Assembly (NCBI RefSeq): GCF_964019385.1
Contig: NC_088650.1
Location: 33,204,305 to 33,268,304, forward strand
Length of the DNA stretch: 64,000 nt
Direction of reading: 5' to 3'
Origin: Sycon ciliatum
Taxonomy: Eukaryota > Porifera > Calcarea > Leucosolenida > Sycettidae
Below the pieces are notes generated by a model that saw only the letters and a program-made list of their open reading frames with translations, made no database searches and was not told the DNA's origin. The translations under genes were made by a program, and so were the position numbers. Shown piece by piece: positions 46,416 through 59,350 of this stretch (positions are counted from its first letter, which is position 1; the number at the start of each line of letters is the position of its first letter).

Positions 46416-47155
46416 AAAATTCTAGTGCCTGCCATTTGAAGATGCCGAGACCTCTAGTTGGTTGAACATAGCAGGCCGCACCAGCACCATATCACACCAC
46501 GCTAGCTCCATTGGCCTGCCAGTGAGATGTGTATCTTGTAAAGAGTGATAGAAATGAGAGAGGTGAAGTCGTGATTTTGTCTTGTATACGAGGTTGGCTA
46601 GATTGTGGCTCGATGGTTGCACACTCCAAGAATGTACACCCTTTTATTGAGAGAAAACGTTTGGTCGGATGTTAGCACAACCAACACGACTTGAAAAGCT
46701 GAAGCTCTTCAGCTCAGGTGAGTGCAATGGGTGTTTTCTTGCATGATCTTGTCAGTCTATCAGATCCTTGGTATTCTTAGAAAACTGGTTACGGAAACCA
46801 GGGAAAACCCATGGGAACGAGTTATGAAGCAGCTATCCACGACTGTAACAAGATAATACTCAGTCAGAAAGTGCAATCACAGGGCATCGTTCCAATGTGT
46901 TTTCTTACATTTTACATTCTGTTACTGGCTCAGTATCCGAGTTTAAAAATTTCAAACCGGGGACTTTGCTACTGGGAAACAATGCTCAGACGACAAGCTA
47001 AGGTGCAGGCAGGATCCCAGCACAGACCATTCATCACTTTCTGAAACCAACTTGACCCCCCCCCCCGCCATCACCCCATCCCTTCTCCCTGGACCCAACC
47101 CGGACCATCCCACCGAAATACTGGATAACAAGGAGATCAGTCATTCTTGTTTAAC

Positions 47156-47401
47156 TCACTGGAATGTTTTCTCAATCTTTTTCTTCTTGTCCGGATTCAG
47201 GTCTAGCGCTATCTTCTTCAACTCGGCCAGGGTGACTTCGCGCGTTCCAGCTTTGTCCACGGCCCACCTGATAACACCATGCATATTATCCGGTATGTTA
47301 GTGGTGCCATGGCCGTTTCTCACGATAAAGTCTTGCATGTCGTCTTTGAAATCGTTGCTGTATTCTGGGTCAATCAGTATTGCAACGGCTTGGGCAAAGT
47401 C
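47156..47401 (-). CDS. ROCO gene, last exon: death-like domain
   Basis: This exon has 81 codons plus a TGA stop: DFAQAVAILIDPEYSNDFKD, HGVIRWAVDKAGTREVTLAE and LKKIALDLNPDKKKKIEKTF. The 'I.RWAVDK...TLAELKKIALDL' pattern matches helices 4-6 of death domains, where W sits before a conserved T.L..L. The acceptor is a pyrimidine-rich tract ending 'TCCAGAG', phase 0, matching the preceding exon. Death domains mediate homotypic assembly in apoptosis and immune signalling. A C-terminal death domain after ROCO recalls DAPK1, but no kinase is visible. The match is by eye and moderate. Confidence 0.6.
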   Translation of the reverse strand, partial: DFAQAVAILIDPEYSNDFKDDMQDFIVRNGHGTTNIPDNMHGVIRWAVDKAGTREVTLAELKKIALDLNPDKKKKIEKTFQ

Positions 47402-47739
47402 CTCTGGACACACAGGAGAACAAGGAGGGAACATAAAGAAATACAGCATTTCTCAGAGACATGTCGGTAGCCTATTCACGTTCCCAATGCACGGCCCCAC
47501 ACCACAGCAAGTCTAAGCACAGGGACTACAAGTTACGCTATAATGTATATAGTCCTATTGCAAGTCTTTATTTGGTACAGTAAAGAGGTGATAGAAACAT
47601 AGCAAGTAGGAACAGCTAAAATAACAACAAACAATGTAATGTATTTAGGGACACAAATATCTGGGTGCGGAGTATACTCCGGAATATATGATACGTATTT
47701 TGTCTTCCATTCTATACAGATAGGCAGCAACATACTTAC

Positions 47740-47802
47740 CACGTTTAAGGCGGCTGACGCAACCTTCAATGCTTCGGCTGAAGTTTTGAAAATGAGAAAT
47801 GT
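47740..47802 (-). CDS. ROCO gene, 63-bp middle exon (probable)
   Basis: Bounded by acceptor 'TTTTGTCAG' and donor 'GTAAGTATG', phase 0 on both sides, which fits the exons before and after. It encodes TFLIFKTSAEALKVASAALN, likely a helix leading to the death-like domain. An alternative acceptor 16 bases upstream opens another frame and cannot be excluded by sequence alone. Confidence 0.5.
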
Positions 47803-48029
47803 CTGACAAAACTTTCAGTCTGAAAGAGGGACAGAACATATGAAAGCGACATGTATTTTCATGTTAATCACGGAGGGTCAGAAGACAACGCCAAGAGGGG
47901 ATTTTAATAAAGGAATAAATAGAACTAAATCCGCCGTCATCATCATGCATCATGCATCATCATGCATCATTTCGTTGATGCATGGTGATGACGGCAGAGT
48001 CAGTCCTCTGTACTGCTTTATTCCTTTAT

Positions 48030-48600
<571 letters not shown>

Positions 48601-48769
48601 TAGTGGTTGGGACTTTGAGTATCATTGCTATTAGCATATGAAAGGTAGAATTGAGATCAGGTGTGAAGCAATACCTGTACCATGTAAACATGATTTGAAT
48701 TACAACAAGTCTATGTGCTTACGGTGATGTTGACGGTTGGGATGAAACTGCCTCTGCGGGTGCTAATCC

Positions 48770-49365
48770 TGCTGCTGCTGCTGGTGATGTAGATGATTCT
48801 GATGATGATGGTGATGGTGATGCTACTGCTGCTGTTGATTTTACTGCTGGTGGCACTGGTGCTGCTGCTGATGCGGACTCCAATACTGCTGCTGCTGCTG
48901 CTGCTGCTGATGCGGACTCCGATGCTGCTGCTGCTGATGATGGTGATGGCAGATGTAATGCAGCTGCTGCTGCTTGTCCTGCTGGTGGCACTGCTGCTGG
49001 TGGCACTGCTGGTGCTGGTGGCACTGCTGCTGGTGGCACTGCTGCTGGTGGCACTGCTGCTGGTGGCACTGCTGCTGGTGGCACTGCTGCTGGTGGCACT
49101 GCTGCTGGTGGCACTGCTGCTGCTGGCACTGCTGCTGGTGGTGGCACTGCTGCTGGTGGCACTGCTGCTGGTGGCACTGCTGCTGGTGGCACTGCTGCTG
49201 CTGGCACTGCTGCTGGTGGTGGTGGCACTGCTGCTGGTGGCACTGCTGCTGGTGGCACTGCTGCTGCTGCTGGTGGCACTGCTGCTGGTGGTGGCACTGC
49301 TGCTGGTAGCACTGCTGCTGCTGCTGCTGGTGGTGGCACTGCTGCTGCTGCTGCTGCTAGTGGCT
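48770..49365. repeat. 15-bp minisatellite, CTGCTGGTGGCACTG type
   Basis: About 25 units of CTGCTGGTGGCACTG with CTG expansions inside, preceded by a CTG/GAT-rich stretch from 48770. It sits in a ROCO intron. A related 15-bp array, with the shared core CTGCTGGTGGC, lies in the ROCO coding exon at 50669-50860. Minus-strand ORFs here read (ATSSS)n and are low complexity. Confidence 0.92.
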
Positions 49366-49610
49366 GCTAAAATCGTTTTAGAAATCCGAAGATATGCAGA
49401 CAAGAAACACAAACAACAGAAAAGTTCAGTCAATCCAATTCCACAGACGTATACCGTAAAATAATAATTATAATCCTCCATTCGTAGTGCATTGCAATTC
49501 TATGCTAGCTTTTTCTTCAAGTAGAATTCTATTGAGTATTGCTGAAAAGAAACTACTTCTCCTTGAAGAGATAATGAAAACAAAAAAAACACACACGGTC
49601 ACTTGGTCAG

Positions 49611-49835
49611 TCAAATCCTCAACGTCACACGATTAAAGTCACATGATCACAGTCACATGAACATGATCACGGTCACATGATCACTGTCACATGATCACTG
49701 TCACATGATCACTGTCACATAATCACGGTCACATGAACACAGTCACATGATCACTGTCACACGAGCACTGTCACATGATCACAGTCACATGATCACTGTC
49801 ACATGATCACTGTCACATGATCACTGTCACATGAT
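49611..49835. repeat. 14-bp minisatellite, TCACATGATCACTG
   Basis: About 15 units of GTCACATGATCACT with small variations. Each unit has the palindromes TGATCA and CACATG. It lies 100 bp past the donor of the ROCO exon, inside the intron. Confidence 0.92.
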
Positions 49836-49934
49836 GGTGTGGATATTGCAGCAAAGTATCTATTCTAGCAGCTTGACATTTCAAGTGTATGCTGAAACCA
49901 TACAAGACAGTGGAAGAAAATCTTCACAACTCAC

Positions 49935-52678
49935 CTCAGCTTGGACAAATGGCACATCCTTACGCAGCCAGGGCCAGAAGGACCTCGGGATAATGACCTT
50001 CTGCTTGCAGGTAGCACACGTAGCCTTGAAGGTCAGGGCGGTGTTCCCATCTGACTCGTATGCCGTCAAGAAATGCTTCTTGTGCAAGCTGGTCAGCAAC
50101 ACCCATGACGAGTGTACCAGCACCTCTGCAGGACTGCTGCATTCCTTCAGGCGATCCTGGCATGATGCGGAAGTGCAGGCGAAAGACTCACCAACAACTG
50201 TGAACTGCTGGTACCCTTGGGTGCTGAGAACTTGTGTGAAGTCAGCAATTGCACTCTTCATATCCCAAGCCACATCAGCAAGTATGGATGGTGTATCAGC
50301 AGCGCATTCTAAGCGAACACCTGTCGGTGTCCAGCAGAGGCATACTTGACTACAACCAACTTCCAAATTCAGTGATGCCGCACTTGATGTGAATTGAAGA
50401 CTGGCTGACTCTTTCTTCATACGATGAATTATGTAGGTGACTAAGCGACCGAACAGTGGTGGAGGAAACAGCATCCCAGGGAAACTGAGGTGGTTAAACG
50501 GTAGCTTAAAGGGAACATCATCCTCCAAAACCAACCGTAATGCTTCCTGGTTGCAACAGAACGGGATGAAGAGGTCGGGTAGGCCTGGCGTGACAACGGG
50601 ACATCTGTCTTGTCCGCTGATGCTGCTGCTGTTGCTGCTGCCGCCGACTCTACTGCCACACCCTTCGGTGCTGGTGGCTGTACTGCTGGTGGCTGTACTG
50701 CTGGTGGCTGTGCTGCTGGTGGCTGTGCTGCTGGTGGCTGTACTGCTGGTGGCTGTACTGCTGGTGGCTGTGCTGCTGGTGGCTGTACTGCTGGTGGCTG
50801 TACTGCTGGTGGCTGTACTGCTGGTGGCTGTACTGCTGGTAGCTGTACTGCTGGCGGGCTGAAGTTCTGCTGCCAAGTTGAAGTAACACATTGATTTACA
50901 GAGAGCTAGCTGGACAACACGGCTGAGAGGATACCAAACTTTCTCTATCAACCTCGCGCTGGCAATTCCCGTCCGTCGAAAGTGTTGCACTTCTCTGACT
51001 AATGTTGCTGAGGTGCTTGGAAAAGCTGTCTCCTTAAGAGGGAAGGTCATCAAGCGTACAAAGTTGAGTAATAGCTGCTGGGGTTCAAGGAAAATGACAC
51101 TTGAAGTGAGTGGATGCGGGCAGTCACAGCAAAACACTGTGCCATGTTGCTGAAGGTGGTGCAGTAGATCAGACACTTGTGCAGTGGTGAGATCTTTGCC
51201 GCTAACATGCCGACAAAAGTCTACAAACTGTGGGTAGTCCATACTAACAAAACTCTGCTGCTGCCGCTGCTGCTGCTGATCACTACTGGTAGCTTGCATT
51301 GCATCATCACTGCACCCAGCCTTTGCATAGCGAAGCATTTCCTTGTGGTGGAGAGAAATAGCTTCTTCTATCTTCACTTGCATCAAGGGAATTGCTTGGA
51401 CAGGAAAGGCTGACACAATTCTAGAGAGCTCTTGCTGTGCTTCAGCAAGCTGGCTGTGGCGAGATACGCGATCTTGAAGACGGTGATTGTCAACAAAGAA
51501 GGGTCCACAGACCTTGACGTTGGGTCCGGCCCTTTCAGCCAGCTTGGACACGGCATTAAAGAACATGTCCTTCTTCTTCTCTATTTGGTCGTCATCGACA
51601 AGATCCACATGTGTAACAACAACCATGATGGCTGTGCTACTCTCATCATGATGGTGGCTGCTATTGCTGCTACTGCTTTTACCCGGCTCTGTGTCTGACT
51701 GATGCTGATGCTGCTGTTGTTGGTGCTGCTGCTGTTGCTGCTGCGGCTGTTGCGGCTGTTGCGGCTGCTGCTGCTGCTGTTGCTGCTGTTGCTGTTGCTG
51801 CTGCTGCTGCTGCTGGTGATGCTGGTCAGGGTGTGTGTCTGCTCTATGCTGCAAAGCAATCAGTGACAGACACATGTGAAGGTAGTCAGCCTGCGTCATT
51901 CCTGGCAACGGTGTAGAAGTTACAATCTCCTGACCATCGAAGCGGTAGACGTCTTCCGTTACCTCCTCATCCAGGTCACACCTCATGTCAAGAGTGACAA
52001 TGTACACGCTGTCACAAACTGAAAACGAGATGCTTTGTTGTACCAACATCGGCATCTGTCCACCCATGTCCCACAGCTCAACAAACGCATATGCTGCTTC
52101 CGCTTCATTTGAACTGTTATCGACATGGCTGACAGACGAGCGAACTTGAGAGATAACATCTGGTGCCACTTTGGTCAGGTCATTAGCGTGAGGAACATTG
52201 GCAAACTCATTGTGGACAGCGGATGTAGTTGATGCTTCACCATTAGCCGGGAAAGTAGCCAAAGGAGTACTCTTTGGTTTTGGAAGCAGTGACCTGGTGA
52301 ATTTCTTGAGCTTGAACCATGCTGATGGTTGTGCAGCGATGGGTAGCTCTGGAGCCTCCTTGATTTTCTTGACCAGATCTAGAGATGATCGGATGTGGGC
52401 TGTGAGAAGGTTGGCAAAGAAACTATGTTGACTCTCGTCCACAAGAACTTGTGCCGCTTCTTGTGTGCCTGTGGCGAGTTGAGAGGAGAGATGCATTCTG
52501 AGTTTGGATCGATGGATGGAAATGGAGTCGGTGCTGTCCGCATTTTCAATGAACTCTTCACCGAGCAGTGCCCGGACAAAGCTGGACTTTCCTGTGGCGT
52601 ACTTGCCGACAAGGTACATACGCACGCGTACCACGCTGGCCTCGTCCTTGCCACCAATGATGTCCTCAGCCACAGCAG
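49935..52678 (-). CDS. ROCO-family GTPase, large Roc-COR exon
   Basis: A 2744-bp exon coding about 914 residues of a ROCO protein. The Roc GTPase has its P-loop GKYATGKSS near 52607-52581, switch II WDMGGQ near 52075, and a THVD specificity motif near 51610. A polyglutamine/QP tract (51690-51825) sits between switch II and THVD. COR follows: FCRHVSGKDLTTAQVSDLL and a TVFCCDCPHPLTSSVIFL segment where COR proteins place 'G.I.YF......VIL.P'. A TATSS repeat of about 13 units (50669-50860) interrupts COR. A cysteine pair CATCK is near the end. The acceptor is 'CAATGCAG' and the donor 'GAG|GTGAGT', phase 0. No start codon is expected here; upstream exons were not found. ROCO proteins are GTP-dependent scaffolds. 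Confidence 0.85.
50669..50860. repeat. Coding 15-bp minisatellite in the ROCO exon
   Basis: Thirteen near-perfect units of CTGGTGGCTGTACTG, encoding STATS repeats on the minus strand. The 15-bp length keeps the frame, so copy number can vary without frameshift. Confidence 0.95.
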
Positions 52679-53340
52679 CTGCATTGCAATAAACAATAAT
52701 AATGCAGCAGCAGCAGCAGCAAGAAGAGCAGCAACAGCAACAGCAGCAACAATCATTAGTACATGTTATCATGGGAAATGGTAGAATGCCTCAAGTACAA
52801 CAGAGTTTACCAGTAACAAAAGCAATTGAGAGCCCCCCCCCCCCCTTTGCTTATTCTCTTCCTGTTCGCCCTCCCTCCAACCCCCCCCCCCCCCCCCCCC
52901 AACGCGCCCCTTTTCTCTGTCTCTCTATCTCTCTGTTTCTCTGACTATGTATACACCATACAGTATTGGGTATAATTATATCTATTTACCTATCTAACTA
53001 AAAAGACAGAAAGTGGTCCAGTTTGAATTTTTCATAAGTCAAAGTTTCATGCTATTGCAATCAGACGACTGATACTAATACCTGAGACTAATCACTATGA
53101 ATATGATCATGTGTGATACTTGGTGCTTAAATTGATATTACTCTACACGATTCACGAACAACGCCAGTATCACACAGACGCTATAATAATTATTATGGTT
53201 GCCGGCAATTTCCAAAATTACTCCTTTGTATCTATCCATCTATCTAAGAGTTGGTGGACAAGCCATTGATTATCCACTCTCATTGTAATATCAAAAAAGG
53301 ATTCTTTCTATACCAAAGAGTGGTATATTTGATAAATAAA
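52679..53340. other. Upstream intron of ROCO, with C-runs
   Basis: Contains CAG repeats next to the exon acceptor and two long C-runs (about 52834-52846 and 52880-52901), followed by CT-rich and AT-rich sequence. No ROCO 5' exon (ankyrin, LRR or kinase) was recognised here. Confidence 0.5.
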
Positions 53341-53349
53341 TATACTTCA

Positions 53350-53500
53350 GTAGAAACATTTACGATACTTCTCCAGACGTTTCGTTGTGTGAAACACTTC
53401 TTCAGTGGATAAAGAAAGACATCCAACATCCACTGACGATGTTGTTCAGAATAACGAAACGTCTGGAGAAGTATCGTAAATATTTCTAATGAAGTACTTG
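53350..53500. repeat. 45-bp inverted repeat around a 60-bp spacer
   Basis: TTTACGATACTTCTCCAGAC and its continuation GTTTCGTT are mirrored by AACGAAACGTCTGGAGAAGT and ATCGTAAATATTTCT; outer AGTA/TACTTC words extend the match. It is probably a small foldback element. The sequence to 54020 has no other recognised feature. Confidence 0.75.
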
Positions 53501-54017
53501 TATCTTACACAAGAGAGAGATTGACAGCTTTGTTACAACTCTGAGTTTCACGTATTACTACGATCATCAGGCAACCAATGAAGTATCTTATCAAATACAC
53601 CACTCTTTGGTCTATTTATCTAATCAATCAGCGGACAAAACTGTTAAGTCCTTTGTGGACTCATCAGCGCAGGACAGAGAAAATGAGCCCGAACCTGGTA
53701 GCAATGAAAAATATTTTTTCCAAAGCCAGATTTAAACCAGACCCAAACGTACCTTGCCAGAGTGCTCAAACTGACAAGTCAGTGAGCTCTGCATAACGCA
53801 AACAGCAAAGGCACTACCCCACATGAGCTATCTATCTACCGTATCTCCCTCTCTCTGTCACAATCTCTGTCTTTTTTTATCTAATATCTCATACTTGAAG
53901 ACTTTGATTACGAAAAATCATTACTACGAAGAAGTTCTCAAATCGAGCAGACAGATTGGCACCCACCAGTTCTAAGTTCCTCTTTCTTCATTTCCTTCAT
54001 TGTTCCCAAGCAGAAAC

Positions 54018-54510
<493 letters not shown>

Positions 54511-54726
54511 CCGTGTGTGGCCCCTTTTTTCACAGGAGAAAAGTGGCCAAGTACGAAAAAGGTTAATGTCCAGTGATATCCTACAAAGTCGGGTGGTACA
54601 ACATTTAGTGCTTGATGCACAGGATCAGACACGGGTCGATTGCGACATTCGTTTTCCCCAGCCCCCAGGGTCTAAGCTACGTGCCGCTTTTCAGTCCCAA
54701 AATTCGTATTTTTGTGGTGAGGTATA

Positions 54727-55376
54727 CTGTAAAGCGTGAAATTTTCGCTGCGTTTTTAGTTCGCGTTTTCAGAATCAGGACAGGTTTGCGAGGTTTTAAT
54801 TTTGCGATTGCAGAATTTGAAAATTTTAAAGCAGAGATTTTCAGCCAAAGAAGGCTAAGCAAGGACAAGCTAACTTTTGAACAGCTGATTTGTTTCCGCT
54901 TTCAGTGGCATGTCGACCGATCTTGGCTCTCACCTCATCCGTGTATCTATGGTAGTCACCACGCTTCCTCTTCTTTTTCTCAAACGTAGCCAGCTCCTTT
55001 TCCACGGCGCAGTTTGCTGCAGCGACGGTAATGCTTGCCGCAGGAGGAAGGTATGAAGCCTGCTTCGCAGTGCTGCTGTCATCATTTTTCTGCATCCACT
55101 GAAGGAACGGCATACTACTAGTGACGAGAGAGAAGCAGTAGTGCGATCGTCGAGGGAAAACTTCAAAAGGATGTGAAAGGAATGAACTTCGGTCCGAGTT
55201 ATTTGTACAGCAGTGGTGCAAGGAAACTCTTGGTGGCAATCTTCACGAATACGCTGGATTGCGCTACTATTTGTGCTACTGTGACATTCTTGCTAAACCT
55301 TTCACGGATCTCCTTTTCGCGCTGTCTAAATTTCGCGATTTCCACGCGACCATCGCAATAATTTCACGGTTTCCAG
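54727..55376 (-). mobile_element. pogo-like deletion derivative
   Basis: Left end CTGTAAAGCGTGAAATTTTC and right end (reverse complement CTGGAAACCGTGAAATTATT) are imperfect inverted repeats flanked by TA. The minus strand encodes about 60 residues including FEKKKRKRGDYHRYTDEVRA and KIGRHATESGNKSAV. 'RG.Y..YT.E.RAKIG..A.E.G...A' is the N-terminal DNA-binding region seen in pogo-type transposases abundant in some sponges and cnidarians. The DDE part is absent. The frame ends soon after, so this is a non-autonomous remnant. Confidence 0.6.
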
Positions 55377-55465
55377 TAAGCCATACGTCAGACTTTTACC
55401 TTTTTGACAATCTAACTTAATGGGTACCGGTACATACATACGTACAAGACGTTACAAATGCTTAA

Positions 55466-56097
55466 CCCTTTGGCATCCATGGATTCCTTCAGGATTCGCG
55501 CAGAGGTGCGCGATCGATCGCGCAACAGTCCCAGTATGCATTTCAACATTATCTAATTTCACGCACCAGATTTGGAATATCTCCATCTTGGTCTCTTTGG
55601 AAAGCTACAGATCTCCTCTCGCCAGGTATCGCCACTAAGTACTCCACAGGAGCAACAGAATCCCCGTCACGTCTTTTGAGAGCTGCCCTATTGCGCCTGA
55701 GCGAGATACTGTGCCCACATCCACAAATGTCATTGGTTCTGAAGTTTTACTCAATGTAGAACGGTGATTCACAGCCCTGCAGGTTCCTGAAGCCCAAGCG
55801 ATTCATTTGGCCTCCACTCCGCATGCGCTATGCAACCATGAGTCACAGGCGACGTCCCTTTCCAAACAAATTCAAGCGCATCCATGTTTCGCTCTTCAGC
55901 GCTCAGTGAATCTTCATCACGCCAGATCATACGACACACGGCTGGGAAGCTTATTCTCTCAACTTTCCGATAAGCCCTCATTCTTGGCGATCGAAGAAAG
56001 GACAATGGAGTTACGACAATGCACAAACTGGCACGGTTGCGCACGAGCAAACTCGTGTTCAAAAATGACCTTTAACTTGTGGTTCGAGGTCAAAGGG
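55466..56097. mobile_element. piggyBac-like MITE, TTAA target
   Basis: CCCTTTGGCATCCATGG at the left and CGAGGTCAAAGGG at the right share CCCTTTG/CAAAGGG, with TTAA at 55462-55465 and 56098-56101. Short inverted ends and 632 bp length fit a non-autonomous piggyBac-type element. No transposase. Confidence 0.6.
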
Positions 56098-56400
56098 TTA
56101 ACAATTTAAGAAGAACAACTGAGGTTATAGCAAAAGGGCCTAGTTTGTCCTTCACTCTGAACTGACATGTAGAAGCTTTGTGCAAGTGGAATGATGGATT
56201 TCAGTACATGAAAACAGTCTAATGACATCATACACTCATTATATGCACGGAGCGCTGTAGAGCACAACCAGCATTCGGATTATTTATAAGCCGCAGGGAT
56301 GTTTTTTGGATGCATTTCAAAGTGCAGCCAACACACCGGAAAACACGGTATGTGCTATGGTGCTAAGCCACAAGCAGTTGCAGTGGTTGCACTTCATGTA

Positions 56401-56585
56401 CAGTGAAACCTTGTTAGGAAGAACACTGATAAAACAAATGTTTGCCTAAGAAGAACTAGTATTCGAAACTGTATTGGACAAAACCCTGTGTATTCACCGG
56501 GTAAAACATATGGATAAGAAGAACTCCCGTTTTTGCGAACGAATATCATTGGTCCCTTGATGTTCGTCCTAAAGAGGTTTGACTG
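56401..56585. mobile_element. pogo/Tigger-like MITE
   Basis: Ends CAGTGAAACCTTGTTAGGA and TCCTAAAGAGGTTTGACTG, flanked by TA. The CAGT(G/C)AAACCTC end is characteristic of pogo/Tigger elements. Length 185 bp. Confidence 0.8.
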
Positions 56586-56971
56586 TATTTCAGAGCTGCC
56601 AAGTTCGTTTTCTCTTTGGTCAGGAGATCTCCCTCAAAGGGGGATAGCCAGGCCGGAGGTCGGTCGGTAGCCCCTCAAACGAGTGGTTTTCCATCTACTT
56701 CCTCAGTAAACAAAAACATCGTGATGAATTTTTGAGGGACTGGTTTGCGCACAAACTGCCGTGAAATTAGTCACGATTACTTTCTCGGCCTTCCCTGGCA
56801 TGCCGTGAAAGAGATACGATGCAAAGAAAGCGACCATTCACCGGGGTACTGAACCAGCATGCGTGATGCTGAGCGCATGTGTAAATTTGCTTATGGCAAT
56901 AGTGACTTCAGTCAATTTTCAAACTCGCTCCAAATGCTCCGATTTTAGTCTTAACCCTTTCACTGCCACTG

Positions 56972-57085
56972 TCGACAGCGCATTCATGCACTCCGAGTGA
57001 CATTGTCGACAGCGCATTCATGCACTCCGAGTAACATTGTCGACTGCGCATTCATGCACTCCGAGTGACATTGTCGACTTGCGTC
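56972..57085 (+). repeat. 34-bp tandem repeat
   Basis: About 3.3 units of 34 bp, each with GTCGAC(A/T)GCGCATTCATGC followed by ACTCCGAGTGACATT. It starts a few bases inside the left end of the TTAA-flanked unit. Confidence 0.9.
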
Positions 57086-58265
57086 GAAGAGTAAACATAC
57101 AGTCCCCAGTGCTGTTGTCGACTTCCGTCGACAGGCAGACCTCACCCAGTTTGGTCCTCTAATTTCGAATATTGGAGATGTTTAGCCGTGGTAGACGGCC
57201 ACGGGGCCCTGGAAGATGTCCATACCCATCGTAATACGCTGCCAGAAGTATGGGTTGCCATTTGAAAAAAACCGAACCAGCGTCGTTGAAAATGCGCATC
57301 CGATTTTTGCCGAGCGGTGGGGAAGAAATCGGTTCTCACGCACTTCCACCTCCCAGAGTCGGTGCGAGTATTTTCCCCTTTCCCGTCAACTTTCATTGCG
57401 CGGAGCATGGAATTTGTTTCAGACTTGATGCCTAGCTATTACTGTTAAACGACAAACTTTCGCGAGCGATTAACTTCCGCGACTTTCGCGAGCAGGGCCG
57501 AATCACGAAAGTTTGACACGTGAATATGAAATATGTACAATCATGTACTACGCGATGCATCAATGATCGATTGTGCACTGTCTGTACATACACTACACAG
57601 ACTCTGGACTAGCGCTGATCATTGCTTGCACGGCTACAGTCCAAAGCGTGAAGCTGCGGAAAGTAAGGGACCTTCCGTAAATACCGATATTTATTTAGAA
57701 ACGAAAACTAGTCATTTGTCTTCAATCTCCCTCCCCCTACCTCAGAAACGAACACATACAAACGGTACATAGTATCGATATTTTTTTCTTCTTTTCTGGA
57801 CGGGATCACACATACAAACTGTGCATCGATATTTTTTGAGAAACGAACAGGCGCTCAACCCCCTCTCCCCTAAACGACTAGTTTTCGTTTCTAAATAAAT
57901 ATCTAGAGACTCCCTCGATTTAGGATAAAGCCTGTGGAGAATCCATAAATACAAATCTATATTTACAGATGGCCCCTAACATACCAACACTAGTCTTACT
58001 AGGTGTCGTTGGAGTACGGCGACTTGAACCAGAATTGCAGAAGAGAATAAAACGATCAACTGGAGAATGTCTCAGTGTTGTGGAGAGGGTTGTTGAACTT
58101 GTTGGAGTGTTTGGCCAGCTTGCTGTTGCGTAGATTTTAGTTAGTGTTGTACTGCTCGAAGAAGTCTTCTGAATTTTATCGCCATTAGTGTCGCAGTGGC
58201 TCAGCCGTTCGAAGAGAAAGTCTTCCGAAGATCCCTCTTCGAAAACGCCATCCTTTCTCCCAGTA

Positions 58266-59199
58266 CCGTAAAGTCCGCTGCAAACGCCCACCCCATTTTT
58301 CCAAGATCTGCTGGCCTGTACACACCGACCCCATGCACTGTTACCCCTACTGTACAAAAGTGCATCTCACACCGTAGTGCGAAGAGCGCTTTGCTACGGT
58401 AAACTATGTCCACTTTCCTGGTTTCGAAATCGCTCTGGGCACTATCCACGAGCTAGCTCGTAGTGATATTATGATGATGGCTATTTTAATTCGCAAATCC
58501 AAACCGGAGTTTCTTCCGAATAATAAGGTAGCGAAGAACAGAGTATTGCAGGGACCAAATACACTTCTGACGGTGTTTCAAGCCATCATTTCCAAATCAC
58601 ACAACGCTCAAAGCAAGTGTTTTTTCTCGAGCACTTCAGAGTTTTCAACAAGTTAGCAACGACTTTGTATGGGTAGCTTCTGTGACATACCCTGTTCGAA
58701 TTGCAACTGCAATACTGCGACCAATCCAGTGGTTGAATGACGCTTCGTCAGAACAATCACTGTTCCGTTCTGAAAGCGCGACATCGTGCACTGCAGAAAT
58801 GTCATGAAAACTAGATGGATTCTACGGCATTACTACATGGAGAGCGAACTACCACAAAGACGACTCATATATCGAATGAAAGGACATCTCGACAGAAGTT
58901 TTTCTTTGCAGCAAGATAATGACAATCGCTTTGCAGAGCCTCCTGGTAAGACATGGGCAGTTTGTAGGCATTACAGCCGCTTTCGTACGCATTCGACCTT
59001 TGTGCCAGTTTTCTACAACTATATTATAGACCTGAAAAAGACGAAAATAGTATGGACCCGCTGGGGTGGGCGTTTGCTGCGAAGTGGGCGTTTGCTGCGA
59101 AGTGGGCGTTTGCTGCGAAGTGGGCGGTTGCTGCGAAGTGGGCGTTTGCTGCGAAGTGGGCGTTTGCTGCGAAGTGGACGTTTGCTGCGGACTTTACGG
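58266..59199. mobile_element. TIR element with subterminal 18-bp repeats
   Basis: CCGTAAAGTCCGCTGCAAAC on the left and GTTTGCTGCGGACTTTACGG on the right form a 20-bp inverted repeat with one mismatch, flanked by TA. At its right end, 59066-59191, GTGGGCGTTTGCTGCGAA is repeated seven times. A 139-codon plus-strand ORF (58786-59205) is unrecognised. 934 bp long, no transposase. Confidence 0.7.
59066..59191. repeat. 18-bp tandem repeat, seven units
   Basis: Seven nearly perfect copies of GTGGGCGTTTGCTGCGAA, derived from the inner part of the element's terminal repeat. The last unit passes into the terminal sequence itself. Confidence 0.95.
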
Positions 59200-59350
59200 T
59201 ACTAGTACTCACCTTATGATTATCTTTGATTCCTTCTTTCATTTCTTCTTTTCTGGCATTCTTCATGCACTCTGCGTCCCAGCACTCCGAGGCTTCGTAA
59301 AATAAACTTCTTGAAGATTTTCAGTGGAAGGTAAAAATCGCTAAAATTAA

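Noticed and set aside
48711-49481. 256-codon Ser/Ala/Thr-rich minus ORF
   Set aside because: It follows a 15-bp minisatellite in three open frames on each strand; it lies in the ROCO intron and has no domain.
49611-49835. CRISPR-like or operator array
   Set aside because: Continuous 14-bp units with no spacers; a minisatellite.
52702-52944. Poly-Q ORF upstream of ROCO (plus strand)
   Set aside because: A CAG repeat and C-runs in an intron; wrong strand for the gene.
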